Notes: generated from the sequence alone by a model not told the origin. A DNA stretch of 9,423 bases from Oscillospiraceae bacterium (GCA_902766215.1 CACXCV010000231.1:1-9423); one strand, 5' to 3'. Shown: positions 1-6,846, counted from the stretch's first letter. Program-made: numbers and translations.

Positions 1-37
1 CGACGGCGCCGGCCGCGCCGTCAGGAAGGGGGCCATC

Positions 38-811
38 ATGCGCGAGGCCATACTGGGAAAAACCGTGACCGTCACCGTCGATCGCCCGCTGGGCAGCACC
101 CACCCCGAGCACCCCGGGCTGCGCTATCCCGTCAACTATGGCTATGTTGCCGGCGTGGAGGGCGGCGACGGTGAGCCGCAGGACGCCTATGTGCTGGGCA
201 TTCATCACCCGGTCGAGCAGTTTACCGGGCCGGTGATCGCCGTGATCCGCCGCTGGGACGACCTCGAGTGCAAGTGGGTCGTCGCACCGCCGCGCCTGCA
301 TCTGCACCAGGGGCAGATCATGGAGCAGGTCCATTTTCAGGAGCAGTTCTTTCACAGCCGCATCAGCGCCCTGTACGAGCGCTCCTGCGGACTCATCCCA
401 TACCGCTTCTCGCCCCGGGGGATCGAATACCTGATTCTGCTCCAGCGCGGCTCCCGCACCTGGAGCTTTCCCAAGGGGCACATGGAGTGCTTTGAATCCG
501 AACACCAAACCGCCGCCCGCGAGCTGTTTGAGGAGACGCAGCAGACCTGCACGCCTATCCCCGGCTTTCGGGAAACGCTGACCTATTCGCTGGGGCACCA
601 GCGAAAGAAAACCGTCGTGCTCTTTTTGGGCCGGATAGACCATGTGCCGCAGCTGCAGCGGACCGAGATTCTCGAGGCGCGCTTTGTCTCCCGGGCCGAG
701 GCGCTGCGCCTGCTGCACCACACCCCCTACCGGCGGATCTTGGAACACGCCGAACAAACCATTCTGGCGCAGACCATGCTGCCGGAGCATCAGGACGGTG
801 TCCGAATATGA
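38..811 (+). CDS. Pyrophosphatase-like domain fused to a Nudix hydrolase
   Basis: The protein has 257 residues in two parts. Residues 1-105 resemble the small clostridial proteins annotated as inorganic pyrophosphatase: VDR at 14-16, YPVNYGY at 30-36, an acidic motif DGEPQD at 44-49, and ECKWVVAP at 77-84. Classical family I enzymes have D-x-D-x-x-D; here the middle acid is Glu46, and the C-terminal Tyr-Lys pair of full-length enzymes has no room, so pyrophosphatase activity is doubtful. Residues 110-257 form a Nudix domain with G147, E153, R161-E162 and E165-E166 in correct spacing; the box's usual second Gly is Gln168. Nudix enzymes cleave nucleoside diphosphates linked to another moiety using Mg2+; the substrate here is unknown. 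The sequence PKGHMECFESE recalls the diadenosine-polyphosphate hydrolase branch. ATG 38 follows AGGAAGGG at 23-30. The frame is open to the window edge, so a longer N-terminus cannot be excluded. The stop overlaps the next start. Confidence 0.85.
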   Translation: MREAILGKTVTVTVDRPLGSTHPEHPGLRYPVNYGYVAGVEGGDGEPQDAYVLGIHHPVEQFTGPVIAVIRRWDDLECKWVVAPPRLHLHQGQIMEQVHFQEQFFHSRISALYERSCGLIPYRFSPRGIEYLILLQRGSRTWSFPKGHMECFESEHQTAARELFEETQQTCTPIPGFRETLTYSLGHQRKKTVVLFLGRIDHVPQLQRTEILEARFVSRAEALRLLHHTPYRRILEHAEQTILAQTMLPEHQDGVRI

Positions 812-2598
812 AACAACAACTGATTGCCGGGGCGCTGGCAGTGTGTTTGCTCTGCGCCCCGGCCGCTTCTGCCCACTGGGCTGACAGTGCCCTGGAATAT
901 GCGGCCGAAACCGCCATGCTGCCGCCGGAAGCGGCACAGACCGCCGCCCCGGCCACCCGGGCCGAGCTGGCCTATATGGTCACGCAGCTGCTGGGGCTGG
1001 AGACCGCCGCGCCGCTGGATGCGTTTCCGGACGTGCCGGACAGCCATCCCTATGCGCAGGCGCTTCAGCGCGCCCTGGCGCTGGGGCTGCTGCGCGGCAT
1101 CGACGGAAAGCTCTGCCCCGACGAGCCGGTAACGCGGCAGCAAGCCTTTGTCATTCTCTCCCGCGCCTTTGCCCTGCCGGACGGCAGCCTGACGGTGCTG
1201 GACCGGTTTTCAGACCGGAATCAGCTGGGTAGTTGGGCCGCGCCGGCCACGGCGGGTCTGGTGCAGGCAGGGCTGGTGCAGGGCAGCGGCGGCCTGCTGC
1301 GGCCGCAGGACCCCGTCTCGTTGGAGGAGCTGGCCCAGCTGCTGCTCAACTTAACCGGCCGCGTGTGCAGCGGCAGCGGCGGCACAGCCATTCTGCCCGC
1401 CAGCGCTGCGCTGCCCGAGGGACTGTCCATCGACGGCGACCTGTATCTCTGCCGCAGCGGCGGCGGCAGCGCCAAATTAAAGGACGCTGCCGTCTCCGGC
1501 CGGCTGGTGATCCGCGGCAGCGGCGAGCTGTGTCTGGACAACGCGGCCGCCGGCCAGCTGCTGGTCTGCGACGGCGGCATCCGTCTGCGCGCCGCATCCA
1601 TGGCCCAGGCCGTGTCCTGCAGCCTGTCGGCCGTCAGTGCCGGCCTGGAGGTCACTGCCGAGCCGGTGCCCGACTCGCCCACGCTGAACGCCGTGCTGCA
1701 CCTGTCCTGCAGTGAGCCGCTGCCGCTGGGCGCTGCCCGGCAGCTGCAGCTGCAATGGCTGCTGGGTGAGACGGTTCTGGGCGAAGAATCGGTTGTCCTG
1801 ACCGATTCGGCCGATCTGTGGCTTGCCGCGCCCATCCGCTATGACCAGCCGCTGCCAAAGGGGCAGTTGCGGGCCGTCCTGTCGCTGGGCAGCGAACGGA
1901 TCACAGTCGCGCAGCCGGTCAATCTCCACGCCGAGCTGGCCGTGCCGAAAATCGAAACCATCCAGGTGCAGGCCACCGTGCAGACAGGCACCGCGCTCTA
2001 TGCCGACATGCAGCTGCGCCAGTACATTGGCTGGGTCAATCAGGGCACGACCGCTACATATGTCAACTATTGCTCCGGTCTGTCGGCCAAGCTGGCTCTG
2101 CCCGATGGCCGCACCGGCTGGGTCAGGGCTGATGCCATCGCCATTTCCCAGGAAAACTATGTCCGGGCATCGGACTACACCACCTTCGAAAAAGAGAGTT
2201 ATGTTAACCAATCTGGCTATACCAGTCCCACGCCCTATCTGGTCTGGGTCAGTCTGAAAACCCAGCGGGTCAACGTGTTTCTGGGCAGCGCCGGGCAGTG
2301 GAAGCTGGCACAGTGCTTCACTGTGGCCACCGGAAAGAACAGCACGCCCACCATCGCCGGCGTTTTTGCCTATCAATACCGGCAGGAGCAGTGGGACTTC
2401 GGCGATTACTACGTCCGCCCCGTGCTGGTGTTCAACGGCGGGCACGCCTTCCACTCGCGCACCTACACGCCCTCCGGGGCGCTGCTGGACGCGCGCCTGG
2501 GCCAGCCTGTCTCGGCCGGGTGTATCCGCATGCGCGACGAGGACGTTGCCTGGCTGGATCAATATCTGCCGCTGCAATCCACCGTGGTGGTTTATTAA
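808..2598 (+). CDS. Exported L,D-transpeptidase (YkuD) with three SLH modules
   Basis: A 596-residue exported protein. Residues 1-22 are a signal peptide ending in A-S-A. Three SLH modules follow at about 23-66 (with TRAE at 50-53), 72-123 and 132-184; such modules anchor proteins to secondary wall polymers. Residues 195-285 carry short glycine-rich strands (SIDGDLYL, GRLVIRGSG, GQLLVCDGG) that look like a small beta-solenoid, then about 290-376 may be an Ig-like region, and 382-447 an SH3-like region with GRTGWVRADAI. The C-terminal YkuD catalytic domain (about 474-596) has H546/H549 and the signature S569-A-G-C572-I-R574; Cys572 is the predicted nucleophile. The family forms 3-3 peptidoglycan crosslinks or attaches proteins to the wall, and acts outside the membrane. 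The usual SHGC is SAGC here. The start overlaps the Nudix stop as ATGA, with AGGACGG at 792-798 upstream, so translation is probably coupled. Confidence 0.92.
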   Translation: MKQQLIAGALAVCLLCAPAASAHWADSALEYAAETAMLPPEAAQTAAPATRAELAYMVTQLLGLETAAPLDAFPDVPDSHPYAQALQRALALGLLRGIDGKLCPDEPVTRQQAFVILSRAFALPDGSLTVLDRFSDRNQLGSWAAPATAGLVQAGLVQGSGGLLRPQDPVSLEELAQLLLNLTGRVCSGSGGTAILPASAALPEGLSIDGDLYLCRSGGGSAKLKDAAVSGRLVIRGSGELCLDNAAAGQLLVCDGGIRLRAASMAQAVSCSLSAVSAGLEVTAEPVPDSPTLNAVLHLSCSEPLPLGAARQLQLQWLLGETVLGEESVVLTDSADLWLAAPIRYDQPLPKGQLRAVLSLGSERITVAQPVNLHAELAVPKIETIQVQATVQTGTALYADMQLRQYIGWVNQGTTATYVNYCSGLSAKLALPDGRTGWVRADAIAISQENYVRASDYTTFEKESYVNQSGYTSPTPYLVWVSLKTQRVNVFLGSAGQWKLAQCFTVATGKNSTPTIAGVFAYQYRQEQWDFGDYYVRPVLVFNGGHAFHSRTYTPSGALLDARLGQPVSAGCIRMRDEDVAWLDQYLPLQSTVVVY

Positions 2599-2609
2599 CT
2601 GCATCAAAC

Positions 2610-2649
2610 ATGCCAAAGCCTGTCGGAACCTGCCGGCAGGCTTTGGCAT
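2610..2649. repeat. Long near-perfect inverted repeat (17-bp stem, 6-nt loop)
   Basis: The left arm TGCCAAAGCCTGTCGG (2611-2626) pairs with CCGGCAGGCTTTGGCA (2633-2648) across the loop AACCTG. The only imperfection is one T-G wobble, and A2610-T2649 extends the stem. CCTGTCGG and CCTGCCGG also form a direct repeat inside it. It begins 12 bases after the transpeptidase stop. No T-tract follows, so it is not a classic intrinsic terminator; it could block 3' exonucleases, attenuate read-through, or be a dispersed REP/MITE-like repeat. Copy number cannot be seen here. Confidence 0.8.
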
Positions 2650-2657
2650 AAGCTGGC

Positions 2658-2675
2658 GTGGAGCAATGCTCCCAC
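2658..2675 (+). terminator. Second small hairpin with a U-rich tail
   Basis: GTGGAGC (2658-2664) pairs with GCTCCCAC (2668-2675) around AAT, with one bulged C. The following CTCTTTGTCT is only moderately T-rich. It lies 8 bases beyond the 17-bp hairpin and just before the ribosome site of the DUF11 gene. It may be a weak terminator, or the second half of one composite repeat element with the larger hairpin. Confidence 0.35.
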
Positions 2676-2698
2676 TCTTTGTCTGAAAGGATGATTGG

Positions 2699-3547
2699 AT
2701 GGACACCTTTACCAACAACGCCACGCTGTCCTATACCTTTGACGGCAGTGCCGGCCCCCTGACGGCCCAGTCCAACGACGTGACCACCACCCTGCTCAAC
2801 TGCTATGGCTGCGCCATTGAAAAGTACGCCGCCCCGGAGACCTATCGCCTGGGCGAGCCGGTCACGTTTCTGGTGCTGCTGACCAACACTGGCAGCAAGC
2901 CGCTGTGCGGCCTCTGCTTTGTGGATAACCTGGGCGCGGAGGAGGAATGCACGCCGCCCCTGACCTATGTGCCCGGCTCGGCCCGGCTGATCATCGGCGA
3001 CGTGGTTACGCCGCTGACGCCCACCCACTGCGGCAGCGGCCTGCGCTTTACGCTGCCAGACCCGCTGGTCGTTGACAGCACCGCCGTCGTCGTCTATGCC
3101 GCGCGCGTCGCCTGCCAGCTCCCCGCACCCCTGCCCTGCATTACCAACACCGTTACCATCTGCTGCGAAACCGGCAGCTGCAGCGGCTCTGACTGCGCCA
3201 CCATCTGCCCCGAGCAATATGCTGACGTGTGCATCACCAAGCAGGCCGACCAGGAATCGGTCTGCGTGGGCGACACGCTGAACTACACGCTGCTGCTGCG
3301 CAACAGCGGCACGCTCCCGGCGGAGGACATCCGTATTGAGGACGTCCTCCCCGCCAACATCGCCACCGTCGATGCGGTTTACCTCTCGGTGGGCGGCGAC
3401 ACGGAGACCCCCACCACCGACTATTCGTTCCACACCGGCACGCGGCTCTTTACGCTGCCGGTCAGCGGCGCGCTGAGCGTCCCCGCCGCCACCGATGCGG
3501 GCCCCGGCACGCTGCAGGTGCGTATTCAGGCCACCATCGGCGCATAA
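2699..3547 (+). CDS. Cysteine-rich protein with two DUF11 repeats
   Basis: A 282-residue protein of unknown function. The N-terminus (MDTFTNNATLSYTFDG) is the opening typical of clostridial DUF11 proteins. DUF11 repeat 1 spans about 39-155 (EKYAAPETYRLGEPVTF, LLTNTG, VDNL); repeat 2 spans about 178-281 (TKQADQESVCVGDTLNYTLLLRNSG, EDVLPA). DUF11 is an Ig-like beta-sandwich usually found in surface proteins, yet there is no signal peptide, membrane segment, LPXTG or SLH module. There are 15 cysteines, many clustered at 139-189, including a CC pair at 155-156. Possible roles, all inference, are a spore or coat-associated layer or a protein exported by a non-classical route. The ATG follows AAAGG at 2686-2690 by 8 bases. 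No convincing promoter lies in the 100-bp gap, so it may depend on read-through from the transpeptidase gene. The 3' side is closed by the hairpin at 3575-3605. Confidence 0.8.
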   Translation: MDTFTNNATLSYTFDGSAGPLTAQSNDVTTTLLNCYGCAIEKYAAPETYRLGEPVTFLVLLTNTGSKPLCGLCFVDNLGAEEECTPPLTYVPGSARLIIGDVVTPLTPTHCGSGLRFTLPDPLVVDSTAVVVYAARVACQLPAPLPCITNTVTICCETGSCSGSDCATICPEQYADVCITKQADQESVCVGDTLNYTLLLRNSGTLPAEDIRIEDVLPANIATVDAVYLSVGGDTETPTTDYSFHTGTRLFTLPVSGALSVPAATDAGPGTLQVRIQATIGA

Positions 3548-3574
3548 CACCCAATTCCATCTCACCGCAGAAAA

Positions 3575-3605
3575 CAGCGGCGGCTGCCAATGGCAGCCGC
3601 CGCTG
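3575..3605. terminator. Strong hairpin terminator between convergent genes
   Basis: CAGCGGCGGCTGCCA (3575-3589) and TGGCAGCCGCCGCTG (3591-3605) are perfect complements around one base, so about 13 pairs with a five-base loop. Read on the minus strand the stem is followed at once by TTTT, which suits the gene ending at 3611. Read on the plus strand, a run of seven T at 3619-3625 lies about 13 bases further on, so it may also stop the DUF11 transcript. Confidence 0.85.
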
Positions 3606-3610
3606 TGGCT

Positions 3611-4219
3611 TTATTCTGTTTTTTTAATCTGATACAGATCATAGAGCACCACGCTGCCATCGGCCGTGTTGTCCGTATACTCGGCAATCCAATACTGGTC
3701 CAGCGAGAAATAAATCCGATAGGGCTTGACCGTGCCGCCGGCAGAAAGCACGGCGTAGTATCCCAGCACGTCGTCCCCCAGCCAGGCCTTTACATCGTCA
3801 AACACGCCCGTCGGCTCGCCCAGCGCATGGAGAATATACTGCGGCCGCTCCACCGACCAGTTCTGCCCGCCCACGGCCAGAAATTCTTTTTCCGTAAAGG
3901 CAAACACCGTGCCCTCCATGGCACTCTCCGCCGCCTCCAGCGTCTGGGTGGAGCCTGCCCACTGGTGGGCGATGCCCGTATAGCGCCACGCGCCATACAG
4001 GTCGTTGATGTCGATGCTCACGGTCTGCTCATACACCGTGGGGATGGTGACAATCTTCTGCAGCGCCTTGCCGGCCAGCAGCGCACAGCCGATGAGGATC
4101 AGCGTGCAGACCACCAGCCCGCCCCAGCGCCTGAGCAGCTGCGCTCTGGTTTCCAGCGCCGGCTCGGTTGTCGTTTCCGGCTCGGCCGGCTGCTTGTCCT
4201 GCTTATCCTGCTCGTCCAT
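3611..4219 (-). CDS. Unknown single-pass membrane protein
   Basis: Not recognised. From the chosen start it has 202 residues: a charged, Gln/Glu/Lys-rich cytoplasmic N-terminus (about 1-30), one hydrophobic segment at about 33-50 preceded by Arg30-Arg31 (an inside-positive anchor), then an extracytoplasmic domain of about 145 residues. That domain begins DINDLYGAWRYTG and ends in alternating strands (YRIYFSLDQYWIAEYTDN, VVLYDLYQIKK), which looks like a small beta-barrel or lipocalin-like fold; this is inference from the pattern. No lipobox or sorting motif is seen. The start at 4219 is preferred over one 7 codons upstream because AAGGAGG sits 7 bases before it. It has its own promoter and terminator, so it is probably monocistronic. 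Confidence 0.8.
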   Translation of the reverse strand: MDEQDKQDKQPAEPETTTEPALETRAQLLRRWGGLVVCTLILIGCALLAGKALQKIVTIPTVYEQTVSIDINDLYGAWRYTGIAHQWAGSTQTLEAAESAMEGTVFAFTEKEFLAVGGQNWSVERPQYILHALGEPTGVFDDVKAWLGDDVLGYYAVLSAGGTVKPYRIYFSLDQYWIAEYTDNTADGSVVLYDLYQIKKTE

Positions 4220-4226
4220 GGCGGTG

Positions 4227-4233
4227 CCTCCTT
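4227..4233 (-). promoter_or_regulatory. Shine-Dalgarno that fixes the start at 4219
   Basis: AAGGAGG on the minus strand lies 7 bases before ATG 4219. The upstream in-frame start at 4240 would leave this site inside the coding region, so it is rejected. Confidence 0.8.
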
Positions 4234-4249
4234 GATGCAAACTTGTCCT

Positions 4250-4278
4250 ATTATAGCACAGCCCCGCGAAGGATTCCA
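4250..4278 (-). promoter_or_regulatory. SigA-type promoter with TRTG-extended -10
   Basis: On the minus strand, TATAAT (4250-4255) is preceded directly by TGTGC, the TRTG-extended -10 element known from Gram-positive promoters. Seventeen bases further upstream is TGGAAT (4273-4278), a weak -35. The expected start near 4243 leaves a leader of about 24 bases before ATG 4219. Confidence 0.7.
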
Positions 4279-4321
4279 GCCCCTTTCTGCCCAGCTTTGC
4301 TGTTTTCAGGGTGCGGCACCG

Positions 4322-4336
4322 TCGGCCCCCGGCCGA
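4322..4336 (-). terminator. Possible weak hairpin after the ATPase gene
   Basis: On the minus strand TCGGCC, loop GGG, GGCCGA lies 9 bases beyond the ATPase stop. It is short and has no T-run, so it may only slow or weakly stop transcription before the next gene's own promoter at 4250-4278. Confidence 0.3.
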
Positions 4337-4345
4337 TGCGTGCGC

Positions 4346-6784
4346 TCACTCGTGCTCACGGTGGTGCGACTGCCTGATTTCGTTCTTGGCAAAGCGGGCC
4401 GTGCGGCGCAGTGTTTCAACCCACTGCTGGACGGCATAGTCCAGCTTGGAAAGCGCAAACAGCACCGAGGGCATCAGCAGCAGAAACACCACCAGCAGCA
4501 GCCAGCCGCCATAGCCCAGCGGGCAGAGGTGGAACAGCTGCGGCACCAGAATGACCGCCAGCAGATACAGCAGCACCATGGCGGCAATCAGGCCGTATTT
4601 CTTCAGGTTCAGCGGCCGGCAGGCCAGCCACAGCGAGAAAAAGCCCACCGCCGTCAGCAGCACCGAGGCAATGGTGTTAACCACCGCATCGTCGATGGGA
4701 AAGGCGTCGGCAAACATCACCACATAGATGACCGAAAACAGGCAGGTCAGCGCCGAAGGGAAGGCCCGGTGCAGCACATTGGGCAAAAAGCGCCCGCGAA
4801 CCAGGCTCTCGTTGGGCTCCAGCGCCAGGAAGAACGACGGGATGCCGATGCACAGCGCGCTCATCAGCGAGATCTGCAGCGGCTCCAGCGGGTAGGCGAA
4901 CACGGCCGTGATGGAGATAATCGCTAGGAAGAACGAGAAGATATTTTTCATAATGAACAGCGAGGCCGCCCGCTCGATGTTGTTGATCACGCGGCGCCCC
5001 TCGGCCACCACCGCCGGCATGGCGGCAAAGTCGCTGTCCAGCAGCACCATGTGCGCCACCTGCGAGGCCACGTCGCTGCCCGAGGCCATGGCCACCGAGC
5101 AGTCGGCGCACTTGAGCGCCAGCACGTCGTTCACACCGTCGCCGGTCATGGCCACGGTGTGGCCCGCCTTCTGCAGCGCCTGCACAATCTGGCGCTTCTG
5201 CTCGGGCTTCACGCGGCCAAACACCGTATAGCGCGTGGCGGCCGCCGCCACTTCCTCCGGCGTTTGCAGCGTGGAGGCATCGACCCACAGCTCGGTGCCC
5301 GGGATGCCCGCGGCCTCGGCCGCGGCGGCCGCCGTCAGCGGCGTGTCACCGGAGATGACCTTGATGGCCACGTTCTGCTCACGGAACCAGCGGAAGGTCT
5401 CGGCCGCGTTGGCACGGATCTGGTTCTCCAGCAGCACCAGCGCCATGGGGCGGCGCGGCGCGTCCTGGGCCAGCGACTCGGCCGCGCACAGCAGCAGCAC
5501 CCGGCAGCCGCGAGCCGTGTGCTCCTCAATCTGCTGGCGATAGGCTTCAAAGCCCTCGCCCAGCAGAAATTCCGGCGCACCCAGCAGATATGCCTCGCCG
5601 CCGCCAAAATCCACCGCGCTGCGCTTGGTCACCGAGGAAAAGCCCTCAATCTGCTGCGCCTGGCGGCACTGGCCGGGCTGAAAGCGGTCGATCACCGCCT
5701 GCATGGTAAAGTTGTCGGCGTGCATGTTGCCGGCAAAGTCGCGCATGGCGGCTTCGGCCGTCTCCAAGTCGCACTCGTCCAGGGGGATCAGGCCGGAGAC
5801 CTGCATCTCCGGCTCGGTGATGGTGCCAGTCTTGTCCACACACAGCACATCCACCCTCGCCAGCGTCTCAATGCAGTTGTCGTCCTGTACCAGCGTGCGC
5901 TTGCGCGCCAGGCGCAGCACACTCATGGCCAGCGCCACGCTCACCAGCAAATACAGCCCCTCGGGGATCATGCCCACCAGCGCCGCTGTGGTGTTCACCA
6001 CGCCCTCGGCATGGCTCAGGCCCAGGATGGCCGTCTGCCGCCGGTACAGGAGGTAGCCGATGGGGATAATCCCCACGCCGATGACCTTCAGCAGCCAGTC
6101 CAGCGAGTAGATCATGCCGCTGCGCTTTTTCTTCTTGGCCTGCTTGGCCTCAAGGGTCAGGTGCGCGGCAAAGCTGTCGGCACCCACCGCCTCCAGCCGG
6201 GCGCGGCACGCGCCCGAGACGATAAAGCTGCCGGAGAGCAGCTTGTCCCCCGGCTTTTTCAAAATCTCGTCCGACTCGCCGGTCACCAGCGATTCGTTGA
6301 CCTGCACCTCGCCGCCCAGCACCACGCCGTCGGCGCAGATCTGGTTGCCGGTGACAAACTCGACCACATCGTCCAGTACCAGCTTTTCTGTGGCGATGGG
6401 ACGTGCCTCGCCCTCGCGGATCACCGTCACCTTGGGCTGGTTGAGCAGCGTCAGCTGATCCAGCTTGCGCTTGGCATTGATCTCCTGCACTGTGCCGATG
6501 ACGGTGTTGATCAGAATCACGCCCAGAAACGAACACTCGGTATAGGCGCCCACCGTGATCAGCAGCACTGCCAGCAGGATGAAAATCATATTAAAATAGG
6601 TGAACACATTGCCCAGAATAATCTGCCTGACCGTCTTGGTGGGCGACTCCACCGGCGTGTTGATCAGTCCCGCGTCGCGCCGCTGCTGCGCCTGCAGCTC
6701 GGTCAGGCCATAGTCCGCGCTGGTCGCCAGGCGCGGCACAGCAGGCTGCGCCGGTGCAAGGTCTTTTTTGTTCCGTTTGCGCAT
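4346..6784 (-). CDS. CtpE-like cation-transporting P-type ATPase
   Basis: An 812-residue integral membrane pump that couples ATP hydrolysis to cation movement. It has every P-type ATPase landmark: the TGES actuator loop (168-171), PEGL in membrane helix 4 (274-277), the phosphorylation site DKTGT (Asp318), the hinge-side SGD at 478-480 and TGDGVND (547-553). PEGL, the TGESDE variant, VNDVLALK and the LEPNES stretch (655-660) match the mycobacterial CtpE/pneumococcal Exp7 group rather than the SERCA or Mg2+ MgtA groups. CtpE has been linked to Ca2+ uptake, so calcium is a reasonable but unproven guess. There are about ten membrane segments and no N-terminal heavy-metal domain. Start 6784 is chosen because AAAGGAA lies 7 bases upstream; a longer in-frame start at 6850 would cover the promoter. 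Neighbours on either side have separate promoters, so it appears to be transcribed alone. Confidence 0.92.
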   Translation of the reverse strand: MRKRNKKDLAPAQPAVPRLATSADYGLTELQAQQRRDAGLINTPVESPTKTVRQIILGNVFTYFNMIFILLAVLLITVGAYTECSFLGVILINTVIGTVQEINAKRKLDQLTLLNQPKVTVIREGEARPIATEKLVLDDVVEFVTGNQICADGVVLGGEVQVNESLVTGESDEILKKPGDKLLSGSFIVSGACRARLEAVGADSFAAHLTLEAKQAKKKKRSGMIYSLDWLLKVIGVGIIPIGYLLYRRQTAILGLSHAEGVVNTTAALVGMIPEGLYLLVSVALAMSVLRLARKRTLVQDDNCIETLARVDVLCVDKTGTITEPEMQVSGLIPLDECDLETAEAAMRDFAGNMHADNFTMQAVIDRFQPGQCRQAQQIEGFSSVTKRSAVDFGGGEAYLLGAPEFLLGEGFEAYRQQIEEHTARGCRVLLLCAAESLAQDAPRRPMALVLLENQIRANAAETFRWFREQNVAIKVISGDTPLTAAAAAEAAGIPGTELWVDASTLQTPEEVAAAATRYTVFGRVKPEQKRQIVQALQKAGHTVAMTGDGVNDVLALKCADCSVAMASGSDVASQVAHMVLLDSDFAAMPAVVAEGRRVINNIERAASLFIMKNIFSFFLAIISITAVFAYPLEPLQISLMSALCIGIPSFFLALEPNESLVRGRFLPNVLHRAFPSALTCLFSVIYVVMFADAFPIDDAVVNTIASVLLTAVGFFSLWLACRPLNLKKYGLIAAMVLLYLLAVILVPQLFHLCPLGYGGWLLLVVFLLLMPSVLFALSKLDYAVQQWVETLRRTARFAKNEIRQSHHREHE

Positions 6785-6791
6785 AATCCCA

Positions 6792-6798
6792 TTCCTTT
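6792..6798 (-). promoter_or_regulatory. Shine-Dalgarno that fixes the ATPase start at 6784
   Basis: AAAGGAA on the minus strand lies 7 bases before ATG 6784. The candidate start 22 codons upstream has no comparable site. Confidence 0.7.
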
Positions 6799-6817
6799 TT
6801 CGCGTCTTTCTCCGGAT

Positions 6818-6846
6818 ATCATAGCATAGCGTGTCGTAATATTCCA
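6818..6846 (-). promoter_or_regulatory. Promoter of the P-type ATPase gene
   Basis: On the minus strand TATGAT (6818-6823) is preceded by TATGC, a TRTG-extended -10. TGGAAT (6841-6846) lies 17 bases upstream, the same -35 variant and spacing as the promoter at 4250-4278. The expected start near 6811 gives a leader of about 27 bases, too short for a metal-sensing riboswitch. Confidence 0.6.

Noticed and set aside
1..37. 3' end of an upstream gene overlapping the Nudix start (a frame closing with TGA at 66-68)
   Set aside because: Only about 21 codons are visible and nothing is recognisable, so it cannot be supported.
2599..2698. Promoter for the DUF11 gene
   Set aside because: No -35/-10 pair with acceptable spacing is found; the AT-richest stretches lie in the hairpin arms or the ribosome site.
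1477..2724. 415-codon minus-strand open frame opposite the transpeptidase
   Set aside because: Shadow of a gene with a signal peptide and YkuD catalytic motif. It also reads straight through the intergenic hairpin.
2432..3565. 377-codon minus-strand open frame opposite the DUF11 gene
   Set aside because: Composition typical of antisense shadows, no recognisable domain, and it spans the intergenic repeat.
3590..4927. 445-codon plus-strand open frame across the unknown membrane gene and the ATPase 3' end
   Set aside because: It starts inside the terminator stem, has low-complexity His/Gln/Arg composition, and crosses two well-supported minus-strand genes and their promoter.
5051..6829. 592-codon open frame on the plus strand opposite the ATPase gene
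   Set aside because: Its product is rich in His, Gln and Arg with no domain, and it mirrors a gene with all P-type ATPase motifs. High GC at third positions removes stops on the opposite strand.
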